64,000 bases of DNA from the NCBI RefSeq assembly GCF_954871325.1, contig NC_088777.1, forward strand, positions 28,373,366 through 28,437,365, given 5' to 3'. The stretch's first letter is position 1. Each line of letters opens with the position of its first letter. Under the pieces are notes generated by a model that saw nothing but the letters and a program-made list of their open reading frames with translations, searched no databases and was not told the DNA's origin. The translations under genes and the position numbers were made by a program. Origin of the DNA: Gordionus sp. m RMFG-2023. Lineage: Eukaryota > Nematomorpha > Gordioida > Chordodea > Parachordodidae. Shown here in pieces: positions 50,249-61,721 of the stretch.

Positions 50249-50960
50249 TTTTGTGGTAATATCAGAATCCTTAATTCATAATTCTGTTTCATTCCATTTA
50301 TTCTAATCGCATGATTCATTTTTGGAAAAATAAATTCTACACTCCACCAGAAAAAATTCACTACTTTTCTGATGGTTCAGCAGCGCAATATAAATCATCA
50401 ATGTTTGTTACCATGAAATCGATTTTGGTGTTCAAGCAGAATGACATTTTAAGTGCCCGCGACGGCATAGACGCCACAGTAAAAAGGTTGCCAAGGCAAG
50501 CTTACAAGACCTTATACTGATAAAATAATTACACCTTTACAATTTTATAAATATGCGTAAGAGCATATAAATGGTATAAATTTTTCTTATGCCATCATAC
50601 CAATAAGGCTAAATGAGAGATTTAGTAAATCCACCCCATATCTGGGAACACAAAAAATTCACGCAGTGTTTCCGATTTATTCTAATTCGCAGACATTTAT
50701 TGTGGAGAATATAGTATATCCACTTGAGGATCTTTTGTTTCAGGTTCTGTTAATTTATGAGATTAGAGGATATGTAACCTGTGTATGAAAACGATTAGTG
50801 GTTAGGATTTGTACAAGAAGGGAATTTAATTAGAGATGAAATAAAAATTAACTTTCTTCACCCTAAAGGACCAGCAAATTCTTTTGTTTATCCAGTGGCA
50901 CAAGTTCTAATACCAAAAAATAATATTTTAACAATAGTTAGCCCATCAATGGCTACTAGG
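50249..50960 (+). pseudogene. Transposase, SDG-QYK family, 3' part (copy 2)
   Basis: Continuation of the gene begun at 42398. It reads KIHYFSDGSAAQYKSSM (50353-50403), MKSILVF...ND, then SARDGIDATVKRLPRQAYK (about 50450-50510), matching CDGxGGTxKRLAxRAS of the family. Next come TPLQFYKYA-like sequence, SYAIIPIRLNERFSKS and YLGTQKIHAVFPIYSNSQTF (50580-50700), and finally a WWxG-type C-terminal domain with WLGFVQEGNL, INFLHPKGPANSF and PVAQVLIPKNN-like text (50790-50925). The HFFATSHGKG block is replaced by a short gap. Stops and frame changes break it. The right arm starts about 70 bp further on. Confidence 0.85.
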
Positions 50961-51641
50961 AGTACATATAATTTATCACAAAACAAAATTATCATGACGT
51001 CAAAAAAATTTAATTTAATGAAAAACCGAAAATAGGTAATATTTTTCATGTATTTTAATTTATCTATTATATTATTTTTTAAAAATGGGAAAAAGTTTAA
51101 AAAAATAATAATCTTAACAAAACGCGTTATTTTATAAAGAGGAGTGCCATCTATTTTTGAAAAAAAATTTATTTTTTGGTTTTTAAATCGCAATAACTAA
51201 AAAACCCATAGCTGTCCCAAGTTAAAAAAATTTTTATGAAAAGATATAATGTTAGAGAATAAGAAAATATTAAATTTGGAAAAATTTGGAAAGCGAAACA
51301 CCTGGAGTTTTCATATTTAAAATTTTTACGTAAATAAAAACCGCAACAATATTATTTTTAAAAAATCCTTAGTATTTAATAAAAGGCCTTCAATAGAGTT
51401 ACAAAATGACATATAACTTATATTTTAAAATCTTATTATTTATCTCAATTTTAAAAAATCATATTTTTCTAAAAAAGGTCATTTTTGGCATTTTGACCAT
51501 GGATATCTCAGGAACTATGAGTACTAGGAGGCTAAAATTTTGGATTGGATTCTAATGATATTCTCTCAGTATGCAAAATTTTATCAAAATCAAAAAGGTC
51601 GGGCCGAAAAGTTATCGATTTGGTATGGAATTACCCGGTCT

Positions 51642-52689
51642 TAAAAATAAATATCTGCTTAATAATGACTAATATGAACCAGCGACTTCCATTCACATGA
51701 AATGAAAAGTTAATTTTAAGATATTAAATTGACATAAATATTGTCAATACTTTTACTTAAAATGTTTAATCATTTAGAATAGATATTTACTTTAAACTTT
51801 TATAAAAAAATTTAATTTCGAGATGTTGAAATTTAAATTTGCATTTAAAAATTTTTGTTTAACATTTTTAGAACCATTTAAGTAGCTTATAATGTCAAGG
51901 TACATTATGCTTAGAATTATTTGATAAAGGAATACCTGCCTCAAGATAACACTATCCACGGTTTCCCCTATTAAATTTTTTTTTCGATATTTATAATATT
52001 TCATTAAATATCGATGGAATAGGAATTGTTTATATTGTTAATTATCCTAGATTATAGAGCCTAAGTTTGAAAAGTTTTAAATTGCTTAAAAATTGTTTAA
52101 GAAGATTGTGAAATTAAAAGAGGAACTAAGAAAAAATATTCATCTCTGATATCGAGTATTATTATCAGAGAAACTAAATAATATTAAATTACTTATCGAA
52201 CTATATTTGGGTATTGTAATAAAAAATAAACTAAACTTACATATGTCTTTCAACTTGTTAAGGGTTTAATTACTCTACATTTTCGAACAGGGCTGGGAAC
52301 CTCTGTTCTAAAAAATAGTCCGAATTCAATAAAAATTTCCTGAACCGGTACGAGTTCAGAGTCCAGAAAAATAAAATAGTTTATCACCATTATATTTAGA
52401 ATAATATATTACAATTTTAAAAAATAAAAATTTTTATTTAAGCGAATTTTCATGATATCTTTCAAAAGATAGATAAAAGAAAACAATTTTCCCTAAACTT
52501 TTAAAAAGGGTTGGGTTCAGATTATTTTAATTTTGAAAAATGTGCCTTTTAAAAAATTTCAAACTACAGTCATAATTATTAAAAATAACGAATTTTAAAA
52601 ATTTTGGGTCTGGCTTGAAAATAAATTTTTAATTTGTATTTACAAATGGGATCATTTTAGGGAAGTGTAAATAAGGCTGAATTTGTAGT
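51642..52689. other. No gene seen in intron
   Basis: AT-rich DNA. A 70-codon minus frame at 51792-52004 has no recognisable motif. Confidence 0.5.
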
Positions 52690-52985
52690 CATCCAAATTT
52701 TACCGATAAATGCCCTTTGTTTAAATAATGTTAAGGGTTTTGTTGGAGGGACTCTATGGAACAATATAAGAATAGTTCCAGACCGGAATTGATAAGGGCT
52801 TTATCGATAAATGCTCCTTTGTCTCAATGATGTTGAGGGTTTTGTTATAGACCTCATAGGGCGATATAAGAATAGTCCCAGATCCGAATTCAGAAGGGCT
52901 GAAATGTAGATATTCGAGATTTACCAATAAATGTCCCTTTGTTTTATTAATGTTAAGGACTTTGTTGTAAGGAACCCTAAAGGTC
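52690..52985. repeat. Tandem repeat, about 120-bp unit, three copies
   Basis: Three diverged units share accgataaatgccctttgttt, atgttaagggttttgtt and gatataagaatagtcccaga with variants (near 52700, 52800 and 52920). No open frame crosses them. Confidence 0.75.
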
Positions 52986-53862
52986 GCTATAATTCAACCT
53001 AAAAATTGGTTTAGATTTTTTTAATTGATTTAATTCGCGGTTTAAATCAAATTTTTTTTTATTTACACACCCTAAATCGTCGCAAAATAGCTTGATTCGG
53101 ATTTTATTTAAATATTCCCATATTAATTGGGCTAGATTGGGAATGGTATATGTTTGCAAGTCTCTGAAATATTTAGGTAATTATAAGCCAAAGAATCAAT
53201 AATTAGTAATTGGATATAAGATAAATTTAGCATTTGAGGAATGAAATTAGTGGAACGTTGATGATTACTTCAAATATAAAGTTGCGTTGGCTTGATCATG
53301 TAGAAAGGAGAACGGAATTCATTAGAAAAAAAATTGAAAGACTAAAAAGTTAGGGTAAAGTAAAGTAGAAGGGGACATCTAAATATAAAATTGAGGAGTA
53401 GGGGAGACCGGGGTAAAGCGATTGACGGGGTAACAATGTTAACGCGAATAACTTTTTAACCATTGAGTATAAAGACCTTAAATTTGGTGTGAAGATGTAT
53501 TTTTATATCTAAGTTCTTACCTATGTTCATCTTTTAAAAAACTTACCTGGTTTTATTTATTTTGTCAAAAAACTGTTTTTACCCAAAAAATATAAAAATC
53601 ATTCTCTAGTATATTTTGCTTTTAGTAAAATTTACATATCCTCAGGATTCAAAATTTGGCACACATGTTCCTAAATGTATTAGCTATAAAATAAAATTTA
53701 TCTGACATCTTTAGCTATATTAGAAGTCACGCAATAACGATATTTATAATATATGTCACCTAGGGGTAAAGCTGTTATGGGTAAAACGGTTAAAATATAA
53801 AATTATTCACATTAATTTTTCATTAATTCATTTATTATAATTTTTATTGTATCAATCAAATA

Positions 53863-54990
53863 ATGAGAAATTATAAAAGAAAAACCATATACAGAGATGT
53901 AAATATAATAAATGAAGCCATAAAATATAAAATAACAAATAATACTTCATTAAATTTGTCTGCTAAAAAATTTAACATACCTTATACAACGTTGAGAAGG
54001 AGATGTAAAATTGGTATTAAAAGTTCAGATCATCATAAACAAATATTTACAAATGAAGAAGAATCTAGATTGTGTGACTACATATTAGAAACAAGTAGGT
54101 CATTTATGGGATTAACGCCTAAACAAGTAATTAAATTATATTGTTTGTATTATATTGTATTTCATAATTTTAATAACTCAATTTAAATATCAATATTAAT
54201 TTGGTAACTTTAATAAAAATGCTCAATTGAAATTATATTGTATTTCATAATTTTAATAATGCTCAATCTAAATATCAATATTAATTTGGTAACTTTAATA
54301 AAAATGCTCAATTGAAATTATATTGTATTTCATAATTTTAATAATGCTCAATCTAAAAATCATGTGGGGCAACAATTTCAGATTTATGATATTCCAGGAC
54401 TGTTAAAAAATGAAATACCAAGGGCAGTGACATCAAATAATATATTAAATGGATTCTTAGCATGTGGCATATTTCCTTTAAACCCAAATATATCAGAACA
54501 AGATTATATCTGCTGCAATAATTCAAATGCTAACTCAAATATTGAATTTGAAAATAATGATGAAAATATTACAGTGACTCAAAATCTTACAGTGACTCAA
54601 AATAATGCTATGATTTATCTATATTATTGAACGAAAATGTTCCAGATGATATTGATGAACCTTATCATGATATGTTACCATCATGCTCAAAAAATTATAA
54701 TAAAGTATTCAATCCTTCATCTATAATACCTATTCCAAAATTATTCAATATTTCATCGGATAAAATATCTAAAAAAAAGAATTCAGAAATATTAACATCT
54801 ACACCTTATAAAAAAAAATTATTAATTCAGAGAAAAAAAAATATCAAAAAATAATTGTTTATGTGTTATTTGTAATAAAAATAGTCGCGAGGGCGATGAA
54901 TGGCTAAAATGTACAATGTGCCTTGAATGGGCACATTCTAAATGTGCTAATTATGATAATTATTTTACATGTCCTTATTGTATCAATTAG
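53863..54990 (+). pseudogene. pogo-like transposase with PHD-like finger, DDE core lost
   Basis: The N-terminal frame 53863-54186 has a psq/CENPB-type helix-turn-helix (KITNNTSLNLSAKKFNIPYT then TLRRRCKIG) and the start of the linker (FTNEEESRLCDYIL, GLTPKQ). After a repeat-filled gap, 54364-54630 resumes with NILNGFLACGIFPLNPNI, the segment that follows the DDE domain in this family. The last part (54844-54990, a different frame) is a PHD-like finger, CVIC...CTMC...HSKC...CPYC, ending at a stop at 54990. The catalytic domain of roughly 200 residues is missing, and frame changes near 54627 and in the A-run near 54838 separate the pieces. Confidence 0.88.
54140..54360. repeat. Tandem repeat at the pogo deletion point
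   Basis: About two and a half copies of a unit of roughly 105 bp (attgtatttcataattttaa, taatgctcaatctaaatatc, atatcaatattaatttggta). The unit begins inside the coding frame of the helix-turn-helix part and fills the place of the lost catalytic domain. Confidence 0.85.
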
Positions 54991-55310
54991 TTTTTAAATA
55001 AAAATCATAAATAAATCTTAAATTTGTAATATTTGTTAAATAAAACAATAAATATGTGTCAAATATTATTTTAACCACTTTACCCTAGTGCTTATCCATT
55101 TTACCCTGGCAGGGTAAAATGGCGAAAATGAGTAGTTTTACATAACTAATCATAGCTCCTAAAATATTATAGGTAGAGGGCTACACTTTTTTTTATCTTG
55201 TAGAAGAGAGATGGGGCTACACATTGATTTATAATTTGTTGTGTTTGACTCTTATTTAAAATTTTTATGGTAAATATGCAAAATGCCTATCGTTTTACCC
55301 CGGTCTCCCC

Positions 55311-56133
55311 TATGATTGTTGTAGAATCTAGGAACATATACTTAGCTGAGGAAATGGTGAGTGACAGAGCTTGAAGCACTTGAATTAAGGGTATCGTGAG
55401 GTCTTACCATTATGATTACTACTAGATAGGATTATTATTATTCTATTAGAATAATGTTTAATTATCACTTTAAAATTTCTTAAATTTTATTATATTTTAT
55501 TTTTCTATGCTAGAGATAAATTTTATATACAAAAATATCATTACTATTTTAACCTTCTTTTTTCAAACAAAGTTCATTTTGTATTAATAGACATAGATTT
55601 TGCAACAAAATATCCATTTTTACCCTGAAATGATACCATTGTTTAAAAATGTTTCCTACCTATATTAACCAAAAAAATTAGAAAAGTAGATACCACTTTT
55701 TTGGATGCCAATACGATATCGCCAATTCCTATAATAATAAAATTATATTATTATTAAATTTCATTTATTATCATTTTTTATTATTTATAATTAATATTTA
55801 CATAAGATTAAAAATAAATTAAAATATCGTTCTTTCTTATCTGAAAAATTGGTGGTTAAATTTTTTTATCAATTCATGGCTTAATATGGGCTAAAAAGTA
55901 TTTTTTTATGAGGGTTAATTATCCACTAAAATTGAAAGTATCGGACTAAATCGATACTGGCTGATAACGTGAGTAGCGGCATGTATCTGTTGGCATAATT
56001 TAATAAAAATAAAGAAAAAAGCATAACTAAACTTTTTTAAACAAACTCTTCATTTTTGATTGAAGGATTTCTTTTTTTATCGAAACTGTAATACGTTTTG
56101 CTAAATTTTTTATACATGAATAAACAAAAATAG
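55311..56133. other. No gene seen in intron
   Basis: AT-rich intronic DNA between the pogo element and the NPL4 exon at 56134. Nothing recognised. Confidence 0.5.
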
Positions 56134-56276
56134 ACGAAACAAAGGCCGATTACGTGGCCGAAAAATTGGGATTGCGTAAAGTAGGTTGGATATTCACAGA
56201 TCTTATAGCAAAACGTAAAATGCGTAAGGACAAAAGCGAAGGAGAAGAGGGGAAAGTTTCCTGTTTGAGGAATAAA
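56134..56276 (+). CDS. NPLOC4: NPL4 exon: LGLRKVGWIFTDL core
   Basis: The exon starts after caaaaatag and completes the previous phase-1 codon to Asp. It then reads ETKADYVAEKLGLRKVGWIF and TDLIAKRKMRKDKSEGEEGK, ending VSCLRNK at a GTAATT donor (143 nt, phase 0). The family reads IAAKLGLRKVGWIFTDL...RNK at this point, the most conserved stretch of the MPN-like fold. The charged stretch between TDL and LRNK is a few residues longer than in vertebrates. A 99-codon open frame on the opposite strand over this exon is a shadow. Confidence 0.95.
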
Positions 56277-57000
56277 GTAATTAAAATAATATTCAATTTT
56301 AAAATAATGAATTAAATAATCAGATATTCGATCCATGGAATTATTTAATAATTGAAATTGTGGTATCGGCTTAGCCGAGATTTTAGGTGAATTAAGCCTA
56401 ATTAGGCTAAGCTTAAAAATCGGCTAAAATAAATTAGTCCTGCTGGCTATTTATTTATTTTAGTAAAATAATTTATTTTATTTATATTTAATGTAAATAT
56501 TTTTTTATTATCAACAAATAAACATGATATGATTTAATATTTTTTATTTATTATGTTTTTTTAATAAAAAAAATAATATGCTGCTATTGTAAAAATGTAA
56601 TTCTTTTTAATATAATTTATTACAATCTTCTTTGTAAATATATCTTTTATTGAGGAATTATATTGTAAATTTTATTAGATAAATAAACAATGTTTTAGGT
56701 GAAATCTTTTATAATTTTTTTTTATCAATTTTGTAAAATTATCTATTTTTTTATTAAATGAGGTGGTTTTTTCTAAATAATTTTTTGAAAATATTTATAT
56801 TAAACTTTTTTGATGTTATTTTATAAAAAAATTTATTAATATTTACATCAAATTATATGAAAAAATAGAAAAGAAAATGTCGAGTTAATGAATGATTATT
56901 TATCAATCAAATTATCTTTAGCTTAAAAGAAAATAAATATTTGTATCTTAATTTCTATACCTATTAAATTTATTATAGCACTAATTTTAACCCATTTGTC

Positions 57001-57745
57001 CAAAAAACTTAAAAATAACGATTATGACAATTGCCACTTTTCTATGGTACATCTTCACTGAATTTTTATTTGAACATGTTATCAATACTTATTTTAACCT
57101 ATTTTCGTCAAAAAAATTCAAAAAACTTTGGTACATCTTCACTAAATTTTTATTTAAACATGTTATCAATACTTATTTTAACATATTTTCGTCAAAAAAA
57201 TTCAAAAAACTTTTAAAATAACGATTATGACAATTGTTACTTTTCTATGGTACATCTTCACTGAATTTTTATTTAAACATGTTATTATTCACTGAAGTTT
57301 TATTTAAACATGTTATCAATACTTATTTTAACCTATTTTCGTCAATAAAATTCAAAAAACTTTAAAAATAACGATTATGACAATTGTCACTTTTCTACGG
57401 TACATCTTCACTAAATATTATTTAAACATGTTATCATCACTTATTTTAACCTATTTTCGTCAAAAAAAATTCAAAAAACTTTAAAAATAACGATTATGAC
57501 AATTGTCACTTTTCTATGGTACATCTTCACTAAATTTTTATTTGAACATGTTATCAATACTTTTTTTAATCTATTTTTGTCAAAAAAATTCAAAAAACTC
57601 TTAAAATAACGATTATGACAATTGTCACTTTTCTATGGTACATCTTCACTGAAGTTTTATTTAAATATGTTATCAATACTAATTTTAATATATTTTCGTC
57701 AAAAAATTTTAAAAATAACGATTATGACAATTCTCACATTAAAAA
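57001..57745. repeat. Minisatellite, unit about 120 bp
   Basis: The phrase aataacgattatgacaatt recurs near 57014, 57218, 57367, 57487, 57607 and 57716, followed by cacttttctatggtacatc, ttcactgaatttttattt, aacatgttatcaatac and ttttcgtcaaaaaaattc. The first part contains shortened units. The two overlapping open frames of 61-65 codons at 57024-57221 are simple translations of the repeat. Confidence 0.92.
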
Positions 57746-58213
57746 ATATTATTCTTAAAAAGATCATATAAAATAACTATAGATGTAAAATTCCCGATTG
57801 GTTCAGGGAAAATTTCCCCGGGAAAATTGGGGAAAAAAGGGAAAGGGGGAAATAACGGAAAATTAAAAAATAACCACAAAATATACTTTAAACCTTTCAA
57901 TTTTTTTTATGGAATAACTTTATTAAATTTGGGGAACTAAGGGAAAATAATATAATTAAACAATAAAGACAAAAATAAATACACTATAAACATCATTTTT
58001 TGAATAACTTTATTAATTACAAAAAGCATGTATCAGAAATTACATAAAATTCTTGGGATGCTAATGAAATAGCATCAATATCTTCATGGGATGAAATTGA
58101 AATATCATCATTATCACTTGATATTGATAAATCGGAATCTGAACTCTTTTGATGATATCCCGAACTTGATGTATTTGTATGATCCTTTAAATGTATGTTA
58201 TGCCTTATTGATA

Positions 58214-59970
58214 TTAATTTTTCGACTCTTTCATTCTATTTCTCGTTTTTGAATGAATTTTTCCAAATGCTGACCAGACTCTTTCTGAAGAGGCACTTGA
58301 GGGTGGTATCGAAAGACATCTTACTGCCACCTGACAAAGGGGTTGATTTGTACACAACCCTTTCCACCATATGAGTGTTTTGGTATGGATTGAGCTCTCC
58401 CATATGCCAGCTCCTTTATAGAAACCTTGTTTTGAACGATATTCTGCTAAATTACCCATAATTTTTTCAATATCGCAATTAATTTGGCCTGAAATAATAT
58501 TTATTATATTTAAAGCTGCTGTTAATTCACGGTCTGTTAAAATCACACCATAATATCGAGGATCCAGAAGATTTGTTGCATAATGATATTCTCGGCAACA
58601 AAATTTCTTTCGTTTTTTAATATGCATCTTAACACTTTTCTAATCATTTTCATTAAAAATAAAAGTTGATGAATTGAGTTTATCTTTTATGTCCCAAAAT
58701 ATTTCTGGAACGTCAGATAATACCGCTGAATCCGATTCTACAAATATAATTTTCTTATAAATAAATTCCAAAAAGGTCAGTACAGACTCTAATTTATCCC
58801 AGTATCCTTCTTTGTCTAATATAATAAGCCTTCTTTGTTTGTTTGTAAATAAACTAGAAATTGCAATTTCTTGCAAAACTTCCTTATTTTTCACAACACT
58901 TTGCAACATTATAACAAAACCTCCCCATCTTGTCGGACTTGGAATTTTAAGGAAGATTTATATCCTTTCATTATTTGCCTTTCTTTAAAAGTTGCTAATA
59001 AAATACCATGAAATTTTATATATTTAATTATTTGCTTGGTTTTTTTGATGATCTTTTTAATAAAAGGTATTTGGCATAAATCTTTAATAAGCAGATTCAA
59101 CCCATGTGCGGCACATCCAAAGCATTCAATATAATTATATTTTTCCTTAACAAGACTCTAGGCCTTTTTCATATTCTTTGCATTATCAGTTACTAGTGAG
59201 ATAAATTTTTGACAACCAATTTCTTCTATTACCTTGATCAACTCAGATGCGATATATTCACCAGTGTGAGCACTGGAACCTGTGTCAATGGATTTAAAAA
59301 AAATTGGTTCTGGAGTTATTATTATAAAATTAATAATGGACTCTCCGCGAATATTTGTCCAGCCATCGCTTATGAGAGTAAAATCTTTTAAATTATTGAA
59401 TTTATTGTTAATAATATTTTTCACTTTAATGTATTCAAAATCTAGTAATGTGTTACTAATTGCATGTCTAGAAGGAATTTTATAGGCTGGACGCATTAAT
59501 TTTAAAAAATTGATGAAATATTTATTTTCAACTAAATTAAAAGGGCAATTTGACATAAAAATAACCAATGCCAAAGCACTGTCAAGTTGCGTTTGATTTT
59601 GTTCGGTTATAGTGTCGAAAAAATTTTTAATTTTAGATGTGCCAGCATTAAAATTATTGGTATTTTCTTTAAAAGTATTTAGAATGGTTTTATTTATGTT
59701 TTTTTGGGATATAATTTTATTAGGATTACTGGAATCTGGTAAACATACTACAACATCCTCTTCAGTAGAATTATTATTATCACGATCAACTTCATTAAAT
59801 TGTAAACTGTTAATATACCCTTGAAATTTTTTGATATGCTGAGACATCTTTGTTCAATTTGGGAAATTATATGTTAATTGACAATATTTGCATATTGATA
59901 TGTATCCTTTCTTGTTATTAGCTCTAACTTTAATAAAATGTTTCCAGATATTGGAAGATTTCCGAGGCAT
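58214..59970 (-). pseudogene. hAT transposase, nearly full length
   Basis: From ATG 59970: a BED-type finger (MPRKSSNIWKHFIKV, CKYCQLTYN, SQHIKKFQGY). Next comes the catalytic fold with LISDGWTNIRGESIINFIII and KFISLVTDNAKNM, then ECFGCAAHGLNLLIKDL and PTRWGGFVIMLQSV. The C-terminus has YATNLLDPRYYG and RCLSIPPSSASSERVWSAFG, the dimerisation signature. Total about 580 residues. I count a TGA inside the finger region (about 59855-59857), a TAG at 59155-59157, a frame change near 58925-58940 before TRWGGF, and a stop at 58637-58639. So few breaks, together with perfect target duplication, indicate recent loss of function. Confidence 0.93.
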
Positions 59971-59999
59971 CTATAAAATATTGCAATCATATTAATTTA

Positions 60000-60105
60000 A
60001 ATTAAACATCAATTAATCATTATATCAGTTATATAGTATGATTAAAATATATTAAACATCATAAATCATTATATCAGTTATATAGTATGATTAACATATA
60101 AAGAT
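60000..60105. repeat. Two-copy short tandem repeat
   Basis: The phrase cattatatcagttatatagtatgatta, with the preceding attaaacatc, occurs twice (near 60007-60045 and 60053-60092), just outside the left end of the TA-flanked element. Confidence 0.7.
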
Positions 60106-60110
60106 ACTTA

Positions 60111-61721
60111 TAGTGCGCACAAATTGAGCGTTGCAACTCTCCGTTTTAAAAGCTAATATGGTAGAGTGCAGCTTGGATTTTTTTAGGCAAACGTTAATAA
60201 AAAAGCAAACTGGTTAGATTTTTTCTATGCTTTTTTAATTTTGCGCTAAAATTTAATAATGGATACAAATTGTAGGTATAATTTATTTCATATATTAATT
60301 GATATTATATTATTTAGAATATATTAATTGATATTTATATAATTTAAGAAATGATTATTTATATAATTTTGGAATTTATATTTATATAATTTTAGGATAC
60401 ATATTATAATTTTAGAAGGGATGATAAGGTTACTAAAAAATTTTGTACCTTACTGGAAACTCAACAAATGGTCTGGAGCCAGCAGCGTCCAGACCATAAG
60501 AATTCTATATTAGTATTAGATGGTTTATTAACCAGTAGTTTAAGGTAAATATATATAAATAATGATAAATTATATTTTTAATAGCTTGGGGATGGAATTT
60601 CCATTGCATGATACAACTGTAGCATGCATAAAGAATAAGTTGCAAAACTTTAAAGACCAAAGGTTTCAGGAGCTTCTGGCTCTAAACTCTCATACAGATG
60701 GTATGATTGCATTAAATTCATGGAGCCAACAATAGAGGATAGTTTTAGTCCTAAAGAAATTATACCAAAGGAAGGCAAGTGGGTTAAAATTAAATGCATT
60801 GTTGGATATATTGACTTTGGAAAGGGTGCCTTGAGAGCCAGTAAAATATATATTTATCTATAAATTTAACATTATTATAGAATGTTTCTCTATAAAATAT
60901 AAATCAAACAAATATTTTTTCAAAAATGAAATATCTCCATTGTATTATACTTTAATGGAAAATTGAATTGTGGCCTCTAAATTCAACAGATATACCTGCA
61001 AATCAAACCTCATTATTTAATGAAATTATATCTATGAAAATTGATTTGTTTTTTTTGTAATTCTATTTATTTATATATAATAAAGTTATATTATTCCATA
61101 TTCTAGTGTCCATTTTTGAAAAATATAATTAAAATTATTTTATTAAATAAGACATTTAATACTCTTATTATGGTGTACATTTTCATAAAGATTGAAAAAT
61201 ATAGTAATTAAAATTATTTTGTAAAATATAAATAAATAAGCAACTATTAAAAATTTATTTAGCAATTATTAGATAGATTTAATCAAATTATATCATAAAT
61301 TTGAAATTTGATTAGCAATATTTCTAAATCTATTTATTTTTATATCTAGTGTCTTGAAAAAAATATAAAATATATAAATATGCAAACTATTCAAAATTTA
61401 TTTCACATTTATATTAAAATATATAGATTATTATAAATATATAAATTAAGGTAGGATAAACAAAGAAACATTTATATACATATGTTTTGCATCCAAGGCC
61501 ACAAAAAAATTTGAAAACCCTGATTGAATCATAAATTCTTAGTAAATCTAAATAAACAAATATTATTAAACTTCCTTATTTTACCTTAAGGTAAGAAATA
61601 AACTCTTTTTTTGTTTAAGAAATTATAAAAAAAACTTTAATAAAAAATATACTGCTTTCAATCTAAACAAAGATGCGTTACATTAACAAACATACTGCAA
61701 ACGCTCAATTTCTGCGCACTA
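60111..61721 (+). mobile_element. TA-flanked DNA element inside the hAT, unclassified
   Basis: The ends TAGTGCGCACAAATTGAGCG and, in reverse complement, TAGTGCGCAGAAATTGAGCG match at 19 of 20 bases. If TA is the target, the element proper begins GTGCGCA. The + strand has coding remnants: RQQ-like text at 60460-60550, GMEFPLHDTTVACIKNKL and FQELLALNSHTDGMIALNSW (60593-60730), and WVKIKCIVGYIDFGKGALRA (about 60780-60840). The last resembles the GYVDFG phrase of P-element/THAP9-type transposases, but I would not assign it on that alone. It lies upstream of the hAT transposase start. Confidence 0.7.

Larger units (their letters stand above)
41562..51641 (+). mobile_element. Long-inverted-repeat DNA transposon, copy 2, split by Gypsy
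   Basis: The left arm, about 41562-42155, matches the reverse complement of about 51030-51641 almost throughout. Examples are gggtaattccataccaaatc, attttgcatac, gcctcctagtactcatagtt, actccaggtgtttcgctttcc and agatggc. Arms are about 600 bp. Removing the Gypsy element (43731-50243 plus one 5-bp duplication) leaves an element of about 3.56 kb with one transposase gene between the arms. The outer ends resemble those of the element at 19848-22643. The flanks allow a TA target (ta before TGATCGGG, ta after CCCGGTCT), but this is weak evidence. The superfamily is not identified. Confidence 0.9.
53401..55310 (+). mobile_element. pogo-like DNA transposon, internally deleted
   Basis: A 1910-bp element with 16-17-bp perfect inverted ends GGGGAGACCGGGGTAAA, flanked by TA on both sides (53399-53400 and 55311-55312), as pogo/Tc1-type elements require. 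Further GGGTAAA motifs lie inside both ends (about 53765, 53778, 55078, 55100, 55117). It encodes a psq-type DNA-binding domain and a C-terminal zinc finger but lacks most of the DDE domain. That domain is replaced by a short tandem repeat at 54140-54360. Confidence 0.93.

Noticed and set aside
56037-56336. 99-codon minus frame over 56037-56336
   Set aside because: It is antisense to the NPL4 exon at 56134-56276, which matches the family on the plus strand.
57024-57221. Two overlapping open frames with internally repeated protein sequence
   Set aside because: They are translations of the 120-bp minisatellite; both frames stay open only because the unit lacks stops there.
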